Of a stretch of DNA of 49,999 nucleotides, positions 7,815 through 14,501 are shown piece after piece. Where the stretch lies: contig DATLGH010000058.1 in NCBI GenBank assembly GCA_035540635.1, positions 1 through 49,999 of the forward strand, given 5' to 3'. A program made the translations under genes and the position numbers. The notes beneath the pieces are model-generated. The model did no database searches. It saw only the letters and a list, made by a program, of their open reading frames with translations, and had not been told where the DNA came from. Origin of the DNA: Egibacteraceae bacterium. GTDB taxonomy: Bacteria > Actinomycetota > Nitriliruptoria > Euzebyales > Egibacteraceae. How positions within the stretch are numbered: position 1 is the first letter of the stretch; each line of letters begins with the position of its first letter.

Positions 7815-8369
7815 CTAGGTGGAGGTTCGGGCCGGCGCGCGGCGCCGGCGCACCGTGGCGACCGCGAAACCGGCGAACAGCGCCACCCCACCAGCCGCCA
7901 ACAACCCCACACCCGCCAGCAACGCCGCCGACGAACCCACCGGCACCGCCGCGTCCAACCCCGCCGCCTGCGTCGCCGACGCAAACCCGCTGTCCGCCGT
8001 CACCGTCCCCGCGCCGCTGACCTCAAACGCCGTGCGGCCCACCGCCGCCGCCCCGTCACGCGTCACCACCACCAGCGAATACACCCCCGGCGCCACCTCC
8101 GGCACCGTGAACACCATCTCGAAGCCCGCCCGCGAGTCCGCCGTCACCTCCGCAAGCTTCGGGCCCGCAACCCCGTTCCACCGCAACTCCACCGGCGCGC
8201 CCACCGCCACCGCCTCACCCCGCATCGTCACCTGCGCCCCCACCGGCGCCGTGATCGGATTCACCGAAAACACCTGCGGCTGCCCCGTGCACGCCCACGC
8301 CGCCGCCAGCGTCCCCAGCACCACCGCGATGCCTATGAACAGCATGACTCCACCACGCTTGGTCCCCAT
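7815..8369 (-). CDS. membrane-anchored extracellular IPT/TIG-like domain protein
   Basis: The product has 184 residues from the ATG at 8369, which has GGGAGGG just upstream. A longer frame to 8615 adds only basic low-complexity sequence. An N-terminal signal segment (MLFIGIAVVLGTLAAAWACT) is followed by FSVNPITAPVGAQVTMRGE, which resembles the first strands of an IPT/TIG immunoglobulin-like fold. The domain continues to FEVSGAGTV near residue 125. A C-terminal hydrophobic helix (SSAALLAGVGLLAAGG, then VALFAGFAV) ends in VRRRR, so the protein is probably held in the membrane with its domain outside. No LPxTG sortase motif is seen. The Cys after AAWA could be a weak lipobox. Two phased CTGAAG-like repeats lie about 80 bp upstream. 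Confidence 0.75.
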   Translation of the reverse strand: MGTKRGGVMLFIGIAVVLGTLAAAWACTGQPQVFSVNPITAPVGAQVTMRGEAVAVGAPVELRWNGVAGPKLAEVTADSRAGFEMVFTVPEVAPGVYSLVVVTRDGAAAVGRTAFEVSGAGTVTADSGFASATQAAGLDAAVPVGSSAALLAGVGLLAAGGVALFAGFAVATVRRRRAPARTST

Positions 8370-8447
8370 GACCGAACCCTCCCCATCTCGCCGCTCGCAC
8401 CGGTAACTGTCTCTGACATACTCCCTGGTGGACGCCCAAAAAGGCAA

Positions 8448-8469
8448 CTTAAGAAATCCTGAAGATTCT
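8448..8469. promoter_or_regulatory. two 11-bp-phased CTTAAG/CTGAAG repeats
   Basis: CTTAAG at 8448 and CTGAAG at 8459 are exactly 11 bp apart and lie about 80 bp before the minus-strand start at 8369. Spacing, sequence and distance match the four-copy array at 7705-7748, so the same regulator probably acts at both places. Confidence 0.5.
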
Positions 8470-8604
8470 CGGTGGGCACGCGACCGCGCCGTGGTCGGCG
8501 GGGGGTCGGGCGGCGCTGTCGGCCGACGGGTCGGCGGTCTGCCGAGCGGTCGGCGCCCGGGCAAAGCGGCCGCTCGGAAGCGGCCGGCCGGGCGGCGGGG
8601 CAGC

Positions 8605-9429
8605 ATGGGCGCCATGCGCCGACCCCCCGCCGTGCAGCGCTACCGTGACGCGTTCGTGCAGCGCGACCTCGTCCAGGAGCTGGAGGCGCTCATCCACCGG
8701 GCCAACCCGCCGCTCACGACGCTCGACGTCGACGGGTGGCAGCTGCGCAGCGCGCGGGGACTCTCGCCGACGGCGAACTCGGTGTGGCCGCGCGCTACGC
8801 GGGGTCGCCTGCCGCTGGCGGCGAGGGTGGAGCAGGTGGAGCGGTTCTACGCCAACCGCCGGCTGGCGCCGCGGTTCCTCGTCAGCCCGTCGGCGGATCC
8901 GGGCAACCTCGACCTCGTGCTCGCCGGGGCGGGGTACACCGCCACCGCACCGGTCGAGGTGCGCACGGCACGCGTCGAGCGCCTCGCCGACGTCGACGCC
9001 GCCGCGCGCGGCGTCACACTGTCAACCGCGCCCGCGCCGTCGTGGCTTCACGCGTGGGCACGCCTGGCCGGCCAGGCGGAGGAGGTCCTCGACACGGCCG
9101 GTGCGCTGCTCGGCGGGGTGGCCGCCGAGCAGGCGTTCGCCCACCTCCACGACGTCGGCGCGGTGGTCGCGGTGGCGCGCGGCGTGTGCTACGGCGGCTG
9201 GCTTGGGGTGGACTACCTCTCTACCGCGCCGGCGTGGCGCACCGCGGCGACCGGGCGGGCGCTGCTCGGCGCGCTCGCGCGTTGGGCGGCGGGCCACGAG
9301 GCCGAACAGGCCTACTGCGCCGTGGACACCGCCGACCCTGCCGCGCGGCAGCTGATCGACGGCGCGGGGTGGCGCCGCGCCTACAGCTACCGGTTTCGCG
9401 TCCACCCGCTGCCCCCCGCCCGCGGCTGA
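8605..9429 (+). CDS. GNAT-family N-acetyltransferase
   Basis: The product has 274 residues from the ATG at 8605; the upstream open frame to 8428 is Gly/Arg-rich and not protein-like. The N-terminal half (LTTLDVDGWQLRSARGLSP, then VEQVERFYANRRLAPRFLV) is typical of actinobacterial GNAT proteins with a degenerate first acetyltransferase-like unit. The C-terminal unit has GWLGVDYLSTAPAWRTAATG, matching the acetyl-CoA-binding strand and the R/Q-x-x-G-x-G/A turn, then a final YSYRFRVHP strand. The substrate is unknown. A decayed copy of this gene lies at 13272-13548, and in both places a 19-residue membrane peptide gene points toward it. Confidence 0.8.
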   Translation: MGAMRRPPAVQRYRDAFVQRDLVQELEALIHRANPPLTTLDVDGWQLRSARGLSPTANSVWPRATRGRLPLAARVEQVERFYANRRLAPRFLVSPSADPGNLDLVLAGAGYTATAPVEVRTARVERLADVDAAARGVTLSTAPAPSWLHAWARLAGQAEEVLDTAGALLGGVAAEQAFAHLHDVGAVVAVARGVCYGGWLGVDYLSTAPAWRTAATGRALLGALARWAAGHEAEQAYCAVDTADPAARQLIDGAGWRRAYSYRFRVHPLPPARG

Positions 9430-9456
9430 GACCGACAGCCGAGACCCGGGAGTCCC

Positions 9457-9717
9457 CTACGGCGCCGCCGGCGCGCGCACCCGCAGCCGCGCGGGCCCCC
9501 ATTGCACGCCGGCGTGACGTCCGGGCACCAGCCAGCCGGCCAGGGAGCCGCATTCGGCGACGTGGACGTCCACCCGCGCGGGGCGTGCCCGCCCGGTGAG
9601 CGAGCAGGTGAAGCGCCGGGGCGCCCCGTCGGTGCCGACCTGGACGACCGGGAACGCCACCGCCGCCGGCAGCATCGGCACCGGCCCGCCGGCCGGGCCC
9701 GGGCGGCGATCTGCCAC
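9457..9717 (-). CDS. hypothetical protein
   Basis: The frame gives 86 residues and is convergent with the GNAT gene. The sequence PRRFTCSLTGRARPARVDV followed by CGSLAGWLVPGRHAGVQWGP looks like a small folded domain rather than noise, but no family is recognised. The first 15 residues are Pro/Gly-rich and the start is uncertain. No clear Shine-Dalgarno is visible. It lies between the GNAT gene and the 19-residue peptide gene and has no equivalent in the second copy of that locus. Confidence 0.35.
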   Translation of the reverse strand: MADRRPGPAGGPVPMLPAAVAFPVVQVGTDGAPRRFTCSLTGRARPARVDVHVAECGSLAGWLVPGRHAGVQWGPARLRVRAPAAP

Positions 9718-9843
9718 CCGCCGCCTTCGGTGCCGTCCGCACGTACCGGTGCGGCGTCGGGCGCCGGTTGCTCGCCTACCCCGGGAAGCCGGCGGACGAC
9801 CAGCAGCGCCCCGGCGGCCCAGGGCGCCCAGCTGTCACGTCTT

Positions 9844-9903
9844 TCAGGCGAACAGCAGGATCAGGATGATGATGAGGACCAGGGTTCCGAGTCCGATGTA
9901 CAC
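9844..9903 (-). CDS. 19-residue single-span membrane peptide, copy 1
   Basis: A GTG at 9903 is preceded by a near-perfect Shine-Dalgarno (AAGGAGGA on the minus strand, 9908-9915) with a 4-nt gap. It opens a 20-codon frame ending TGA at 9844. The product is MYIGLGTLVLIIILILLFA: a short polar/Gly start and one hydrophobic span with no charged residue. A second copy at 13615-13674 differs at only two residues, with a different but equally strong Shine-Dalgarno. Conservation of frame and translation signals in two copies argues that it is made. It resembles small membrane peptides such as type I toxins or regulators of membrane complexes, but no function can be assigned. Confidence 0.65.
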   Translation of the reverse strand: MYIGLGTLVLIIILILLFA

Positions 9904-10157
9904 GACGTCCTCCTTGTCTTGCCGGCGGCGGTGCGGGGCGTTGTCGTGCCGATACCCAGCGTGCCGGGTAGCCAACACCGTCCGGTCGGCCGGTCCCGGG
10001 CCGGCGGTGCGAGGACTCCTCGTCGGTCGTGGAAATCCGCCCGGTCATCAGCGCCGGCCGCAAACCACTTCCCGCGGCGGCGCAGGCGCTCGTGGCGGCT
10101 CGAGCCCGACCTTCCGGGCTATGACCTGAGGGGCGCTGCGCGCGGCTGGTCTTCGGG
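9904..10157. other. intergenic, upstream region of the 19-residue peptide
   Basis: The first 90 bases resemble the region upstream of copy 2 (shared GATACCCAG and GGTCGGCCGGTCC-type stretches), so the promoter was duplicated with the peptide. The rest holds nothing I can identify. Confidence 0.4.
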
Positions 10158-10530
10158 CGTGTTCTGGCGGGTTGACCAGCGCGCCGACCTGCGTCTGGTC
10201 GGCCTGGCGTTGGTGGTCACCCGCGACGGTGGCGTGCCGGTGCTGTGGCAGCCCTATGCGGGCAACCGACCGACGTCACCCCGTTCACCGGCGTGCTCGA
10301 CGAGCTCGTCGCCCGCTGGCGCGACCTGGGCCCGACGAGTTGACCGTGGCCTAAAGACGCCGGGCAGAACTCCACCGTCAACCAGGGCACCTGGAAGCGA
10401 TGGGGATCAGGTTCATCACCTCACTGCCGCCGTCGAATCACCCCGACCGGCTCGCCGTGCCCCACAGCCGGTTCGGTGTCGTCGACGATGACCGCTTCGC
10501 AGGGCTGATCGGCCAACCGAGATCGACCGG
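10158..10530 (+). mobile_element. remnant of IS1634-type (IS4 superfamily) transposase
   Basis: Fragments of one transposase appear in successive plus-strand frames. QRADLRLVGLALVVTRDGG with VPVLWQPYAGN comes first (10170-10270). PDELTV follows near 10325. Last is IRFITSLPPSNHPDRLAVPH with SRFGVVDDDRFAGL (10400-10505). This order and wording match the central DDE region of IS1634-like transposases (LVVTRDGGVPL, PGN, and the SLPPS-HPDL block). Frameshifts and a lost start and end make it inactive. I could not find terminal inverted repeats. It sits among other broken genes. Confidence 0.75.
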
Positions 10531-11092
10531 ATCCTGTCCCCCGCTGGCTGGACCGGTGACCGCCTTCGAGCCGGCCGGGCACTTCGCCAGCATGGCCGTC
10601 CTCGACGGCGGCGCCCAGGATCGCCGGCACCTTCGCCAGATCACCAGACGTACCGTTGTACCTGCCCGGTCCCGCCAGGGGTCCTCACCCGGACCGCGCG
10701 CGCCGACCGAGGGTCCTCGCGCCGCTGCCCGGAGGACTCGTCGTCACCGGATACGCCATCGGGCTCACAGCAGCCGGGAACATTCCTCATCGTCCGCCGC
10801 GACGTCACGTGACCGCGCCGCAGCGTCGACGAAGCCCAGGTGGCCGATCACGCTGCGACACCGAGCGTCGGTCGAACCTCGACGGCCGGGGATGGGCGCC
10901 CAGACTGTTTCGGGGTCGTTGCCGCAGCCCAGCGATGATTTCGCTCGTCCGACGTCGTCCATCTGTGGACGGCGGTGCTACCTACCGGATCCATGGAGGC
11001 CGGTCGCTTGCGAGTATGCGGAAACCGTCACAGCATCGAAGATGTTGACGTCGTCGAGACTGCGCGAGGCCGCAGAGAAGGAGTTCGGTGAC
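10531..11092. other. no gene recognised
   Basis: About 560 bases between the transposase remnant and the VOC gene. Several frames are open on both strands, but none gives protein-like sequence. The last 15 bases carry the Shine-Dalgarno AAGGAG (11078-11083) of the next gene. Confidence 0.4.
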
Positions 11093-11560
11093 ATGGCTTC
11101 GGTCGACCCCATACCTCAGGACTATCCCCGGGTCACCCCCTACCTGCACGTCGACGGCGCAAGCGCCGCGATCGACTTCTACACCGGGGTCTTCGGGGCC
11201 ACGGAGCGGATGCGCATGCCTGGGGACCGCCCGGAGAGCATCGGGCATGCGGAGATCCAGCTTGGCAACAGCGTGATCATGCTCGCCGACGAGTTTCCCG
11301 ACATGGGCATCGTCGGCCCGAAGACGATCGGGGGCTCCCCGGTGACGATCCACGTCTACGTCGAGGACGTCGACGCCGTCTTCGCCAAAGCCGTGCGGGC
11401 GGGCGCCCGGGCGCTGGAGGAGCCCACCGATCAGTTCTACGGGGATCGTTCCGGGCAGTTCGAGGACCCATTCGGGCACCGCTGGAACGTTGCTTCCCAT
11501 GTCGAGGACGTCCCTGCCGACGAGATGCAGCGACGAATGGCGGACGCCACCGGTGGGTGA
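11093..11560 (+). CDS. VOC/PhnB-like family protein
   Basis: The product has 155 residues from ATG 11093, with AAGGAG nine bases upstream; an open frame extends far upstream but is not protein-like. The single vicinal-oxygen-chelate unit pair is clear: VTPYLHVDGASAAIDFYTGV with FGATERMRMPG, then HAEIQLGNSVIMLADEFPDM, IHVYVEDVDAVFAKAVRAGA and FEDPFGHRWNVASHVEDV. This wording matches PhnB/YdfO-like VOC proteins of unknown substrate, often annotated as glyoxalase-like. It is intact and stands alone among pseudogenes. Whether it is an enzyme or a binding protein is not known. Confidence 0.85.
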   Translation: MASVDPIPQDYPRVTPYLHVDGASAAIDFYTGVFGATERMRMPGDRPESIGHAEIQLGNSVIMLADEFPDMGIVGPKTIGGSPVTIHVYVEDVDAVFAKAVRAGARALEEPTDQFYGDRSGQFEDPFGHRWNVASHVEDVPADEMQRRMADATGG

Positions 11561-11619
11561 CGACTGCTCGGCCCTCGGCTGAGCGGACAGCGACACCGCC
11601 CTTGGTCACGCGAGGACGA

Positions 11620-11942
11620 GCGGAACTTGAAGGGGCCCGTCCCTACTGGCTGGCGACGATGACCAGCCAGTGCCGTCCGCATGTGGGCCCGGCTTGCGGT
11701 CATGGTGGACGGTCGAGTGCACTTCTGCGCGAAACGAAAGGTCGAAGAAGGTCAGGAACCTCGCTGACAACCCCGCCTGTGTCCTCACGGCGGGCACGGA
11801 CACGCTCGACGCCGTGGTCGAAGGTGTCGCCACGGCCGTCGGCGACAATGCCACCGTTCGCCGCGTCGCCGAGGCGTACGCGGCCAAGTACGGATGGCGC
11901 CCCGACCAACAGGACGGGTTGCTATGGGCATCAGCGTGCTGA
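11620..11942 (+). pseudogene. broken pyridoxamine 5'-phosphate oxidase-like (FMN split-barrel) gene
   Basis: YWLATMTSQCRPHV begins in one frame near 11640. MVDGRVHFCAKRK follows in another near 11700. A third frame gives KKVRNLADNPACVLTAGTD, DAVVEGVATAVGDNATVRRV and AEAYAAKYGWRPDQQDG. Joined, they match the N-terminal two-thirds of F420/FMN split-barrel proteins annotated as pyridoxamine 5'-phosphate oxidase-like. Two frameshifts and a missing C-terminus make it a pseudogene. Its closest relatives are proteins of unknown substrate. Confidence 0.65.
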
Positions 11943-12164
11943 CCAAGAGCGCGATGACCCGCGTTGCTCCAGCACGATATGCGCGGCCGACATTCGTCGC
12001 CATGCGGGCGGAGGTACTGCTGCAAGCGTGAGCTCGTCAGCCGGCGCAGCCGTTGGATGCGAGACGATCGGGCGCTGCGTGGCACGATCTCCCCGGTGAC
12101 TCCAGACCCGCCGCAGCGCGCATGCCCGCGGTGCACACTTGTCGGCCCGAGCCGCAGCTAGTGT

Positions 12165-12352
12165 GACCGCCATGAAATCACCATCTACCGCACCATGCCC
12201 CCCACGACGACCCGGACGCATCCCTGGCCTTCGCGCGCCTGCAGGCAAGCGACGAGAGGTCGTCGCGGAGCCGACCGACCAGCCGTAGGGGGTCCGCGAG
12301 CGCGCGTTCCTCGATCCCGCAGGCAACCTGGTCCGCTTCAGGAGCTGCGCTG
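12165..12352 (+). pseudogene. remnant of a second VOC-family gene (internal deletion)
   Basis: ITIYRTMPP then HDDPDASLAF can be read near 12178-12230 across two frames, as at the start of many glyoxalase-like proteins. About 40 bases later VAEPTDQP, a TAG, then GVRERAFLDPAGNLVRF give the typical end (usually QPYGVRE, so TAG stands where Tyr is expected). The middle of the gene is deleted. It cannot encode a functional protein. Confidence 0.6.
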
Positions 12353-12377
12353 ACCCGCCCGGAGGAGATGGTTCGCA

Positions 12378-12866
12378 ATGGCTGAGAGGAAGCCCGCAAA
12401 GAAGGGCAAGAAGAAGGCCGCCAAGAGCACCACGGCGAGCGGCAAGAGGTCCAAGACCTTCACGGACGCGGAACGATCTGCGATGGCCGAGCGCGCCCAA
12501 GAGGCGAAGGCAGAGGCGCGTGCGAGCAAGAAGGCGGACGGGGAACGCGACGTGCTCGCCAAGATCGCCGAGATGCCGGAACCGGATCGCACCATGGCCA
12601 AGCGGCTCCATGGGATCATCACAGCCAGCGCGCCAGCCCTCTCGCCGAAGACCTGGTATGGGATGCCCGCGTATGCCAAAGACGGCAAGGTCGTCTGCTT
12701 CTTCCAAAGCGCGCACAAGTTCAATTCGAGGTACGCGACGCTCGGGTTCAACGACGAGGCGAAGCTCGACGACGGCGCCATGTGGCCGACCGCTTTCGCG
12801 CTGAAGGAGCTGACCGCCGCCGAAGAGGCGAGGATCGCCGCGCTCGTGCAGAAGGCGATGAGCTGA
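12378..12866 (+). CDS. DUF1801-family protein with basic N-terminal tail
   Basis: The product has 162 residues. The first 65 are Lys/Ala/Glu-rich ([18 protein letters not shown] and onward), probably disordered and possibly nucleic-acid binding. From about residue 70, [36 protein letters not shown] and [20 protein letters not shown] match the DUF1801/YdhG group, small proteins of unclear role. The end, [19 protein letters not shown], is complete. It is the only other intact gene in this pseudogene stretch. The biochemical role is unknown. Confidence 0.8.
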   Translation: MAERKPAKKGKKKAAKSTTASGKRSKTFTDAERSAMAERAQEAKAEARASKKADGERDVLAKIAEMPEPDRTMAKRLHGIITASAPALSPKTWYGMPAYAKDGKVVCFFQSAHKFNSRYATLGFNDEAKLDDGAMWPTAFALKELTAAEEARIAALVQKAMS

Positions 12867-13271
12867 GCTCCGCACCACCGCCAACCGCGAGTTGGCGCAG
12901 TCAACGCTCGCTCACCCGCGTGGGCAGACTGGATCGCCCGGCTCACACGGGCGGAGGGATGATCCGCCGGGCTCAGCGCGCGCCTACAACGCGCCCCGGG
13001 TTTCGGTCGTTCTCGGTGGGGCATGCCCGAGCCTGGAGCCCCACCCCCGGGAAAGTCCGTGGTCAGCTGACTGCCCCGGACCCTGGCGGTACTAGGCCGC
13101 CGGCTCAGTACCGGCGGGTGGGGCTCCGCCAGCCCGCAGGCCTCAGGTGTCCCCAGACCGGGCGGAGCCCGTCACTCCCTCGCCGTCGGGAGGGCATGCG
13201 CGTTCGCGCTCGTGGGGCGAACCGCCAGTCGCGACGGCTCGCAGCCGCTGCAGAGGTCACCGCGCGGTGCA
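12867..13271. other. no gene recognised
   Basis: About 400 GC-rich bases between the DUF1801 gene and the GNAT pseudogene. Overlapping open frames exist on both strands but none is convincing. Confidence 0.4.
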
Positions 13272-13548
13272 GCATGGGCCCCATGGTCGACCCCCCGCCG
13301 TCCAGCGCTACCGCGAGGCATTCGCTCACCGCGACCTCGTCTATGAGCTCGAGGTGCTCATCGACCGCGCGAATCCCGCCCCTGTCGACGCTCGACGTGG
13401 GCGGGTGGCAGCTGCGCTGGACTACTGCGTGGTGGGGGCGGCCGACACGTCCCTGAGCGGCCTCCTCGTGGCGTCGGGCTGGCGGCGCCTACACCTACCG
13501 CTTCCGCGTGCACCCGCTCCCGCGGCTCGGCGCCACGTGTTGAAGTGA
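13272..13548 (+). pseudogene. decayed copy of the GNAT acetyltransferase gene
   Basis: From ATG 13272 the DNA follows the GNAT gene at 8605. The protein-level match is RPPAVQRYREAFAHRDLVYE and LEVLIDRANP, then STLDVGGWQLRW in a shifted frame. After about residue 50 the copy jumps to the C-terminal end (SGWRR, then YRFRVHPLPR across frames) before a stop. Most of the catalytic domain is therefore deleted, and at least two frameshifts are present. The downstream convergent 19-residue peptide gene is also duplicated, so a segment rather than a single gene was copied. Confidence 0.7.
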
Positions 13549-13584
13549 CGCCGCATGCGGGCCGCCAACGGTCACGGCAAAGGA

Positions 13585-13610
13585 AAAGGACCCCGGCTGC
13601 GGGGCCCTTT
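13585..13610 (-). terminator. intrinsic terminator after the 19-residue peptide, copy 2
   Basis: AAAGGACCCCG (13585-13595) and CGGGGCCCTTT (13600-13610) form an 11-bp stem with one mismatch and a 4-nt loop. On the minus strand it is followed by a T-rich tract. It lies just after the peptide stop and before the end of the convergent GNAT pseudogene, and may work in both directions. Confidence 0.65.
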
Positions 13611-13614
13611 CTGT

Positions 13615-13674
13615 TCAGGCGAAGATCAGGATCAGGATGATGATGAGAAGCAGGGTGCCTAGTCCGATGTACAC
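13615..13674 (-). CDS. 19-residue single-span membrane peptide, copy 2
   Basis: The GTG at 13674 follows an AGGAGGAGGA Shine-Dalgarno (minus strand, 13678-13687) and opens 20 codons to a TGA at 13615. The product is MYIGLGTLLLIIILILIFA, equal to copy 1 except for two conservative changes. An intrinsic terminator follows directly and a plausible promoter lies 40-65 bp upstream, so this is a complete one-gene transcription unit. The neighbouring GNAT copy has decayed but the peptide has not, which suggests it is under its own selection. Function unknown. Confidence 0.65.
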   Translation of the reverse strand: MYIGLGTLLLIIILILIFA

Positions 13675-13712
13675 GGGTCCTCCTCCTGGGGCAGCGGTGC
13701 GGCGTTACCTTC

Positions 13713-13740
13713 TCGATACCCAGGGTTGTGCGGTCGTCAA
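13713..13740 (-). promoter_or_regulatory. promoter of the 19-residue peptide, copy 2
   Basis: On the minus strand TTGACG (13735-13740) and TATCGA (13713-13718) are 16 bp apart. The block CTGGGTATCG around the -10 is identical in the region upstream of copy 1. Confidence 0.45.
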
Positions 13741-14132
13741 CCTCGGCCGATCGGCCGGTCCGGCTACGCGGGCGGCGTCAGCGGCGTGTCGGCGACCAGC
13801 GTGTCGAGACAAGCCTCGAAGACCGCGAATCCTCGGGCAGGAACGACCCTCGTAGACGCAGAGGTCCCGTCGGTCGCCTTCAGGTCACGACGGTCCAGCC
13901 GTTCGGAAGCCCTCGTCCGGTGATTGACCGCAGTCCCATGACAAGCCCGTGTCCCGCCGCCGCAAGCCCTTGTCAAGGGGCCCTGAAGGGGCTGACCGGG
14001 GGGGTCAGCCCCTTCCTCCCCCAAGGCCGCCCCCGCAGGCATCATGCGCGACGTTCCGGGGGCGCGCATCACCATTTCTGATGAACGTCGACCGGCGCCG
14101 CCGCCGGCGATGCCCGTCCCTCTCGGCGGCGG
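13741..14132. other. no gene recognised
   Basis: About 390 bases. A minus-strand frame (13764-14075) ends ARGFAVFEACLDTLVADTP, which looks somewhat like the tail of an enzyme, but no family can be named. The rest appears non-coding. Confidence 0.35.
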
Positions 14133-14474
14133 CTACCCGGGCGGCTGCCAGTATCCGAGGTGGTTGCCCCAGGGATCGGTGAAGGGCAGCCAGGCGGCAC
14201 CGTCGACCTCCTCGGGGCGCTCGGCGTCCATAGGGATCTTCATGCGCTTCAGCCGTCGCCGCGTCGCCGCCACGTCGTCGCTCGCCAGGGCGAGCTGAAC
14301 GCCCGGTTTGCGTGACGGCACGAGGCTCACCCGCTGCCCACCGGCGTCCATCTCGGCCACGCGGACGCCCTCGTGCTCCACCGTCCGCACGTGCGCGAAA
14401 CCGCAGACGTCGGTGTAGAACCCGACGGCCTCGTCGACGTCGCCGACCTGGATGATCACCTCGGTAATCGTCAT
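14133..14474 (-). CDS. VOC-family (glyoxalase-like) protein
   Basis: The product has 113 residues. It begins MTITEVIIQVGDVDEAVGFY with TDVCGFAHVRTVEH and ends WLPFTDPWGNHLGYWQPPG, the paired beta-alpha-beta units of the vicinal oxygen chelate fold. Metal-ligand positions are uncertain. The middle LALASDDVAATRRRLKRMKI is the second helix. It lies 27 bp downstream of glnE on the same strand but is probably unrelated to nitrogen metabolism. The substrate is unknown. Confidence 0.85.
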   Translation of the reverse strand: MTITEVIIQVGDVDEAVGFYTDVCGFAHVRTVEHEGVRVAEMDAGGQRVSLVPSRKPGVQLALASDDVAATRRRLKRMKIPMDAERPEEVDGAAWLPFTDPWGNHLGYWQPPG

Positions 14475-14501
14475 CTGCGCACCCTTTCCACGTCCCGCCC
14501 G

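Noticed and set aside
10400-11092. Long N-terminal extension of the VOC gene at 11093
   Set aside because: The upstream part contains transposase remnant sequence (IRFITSLPPS) and non-coding DNA; the ATG at 11093 has a good Shine-Dalgarno and matches the family start.
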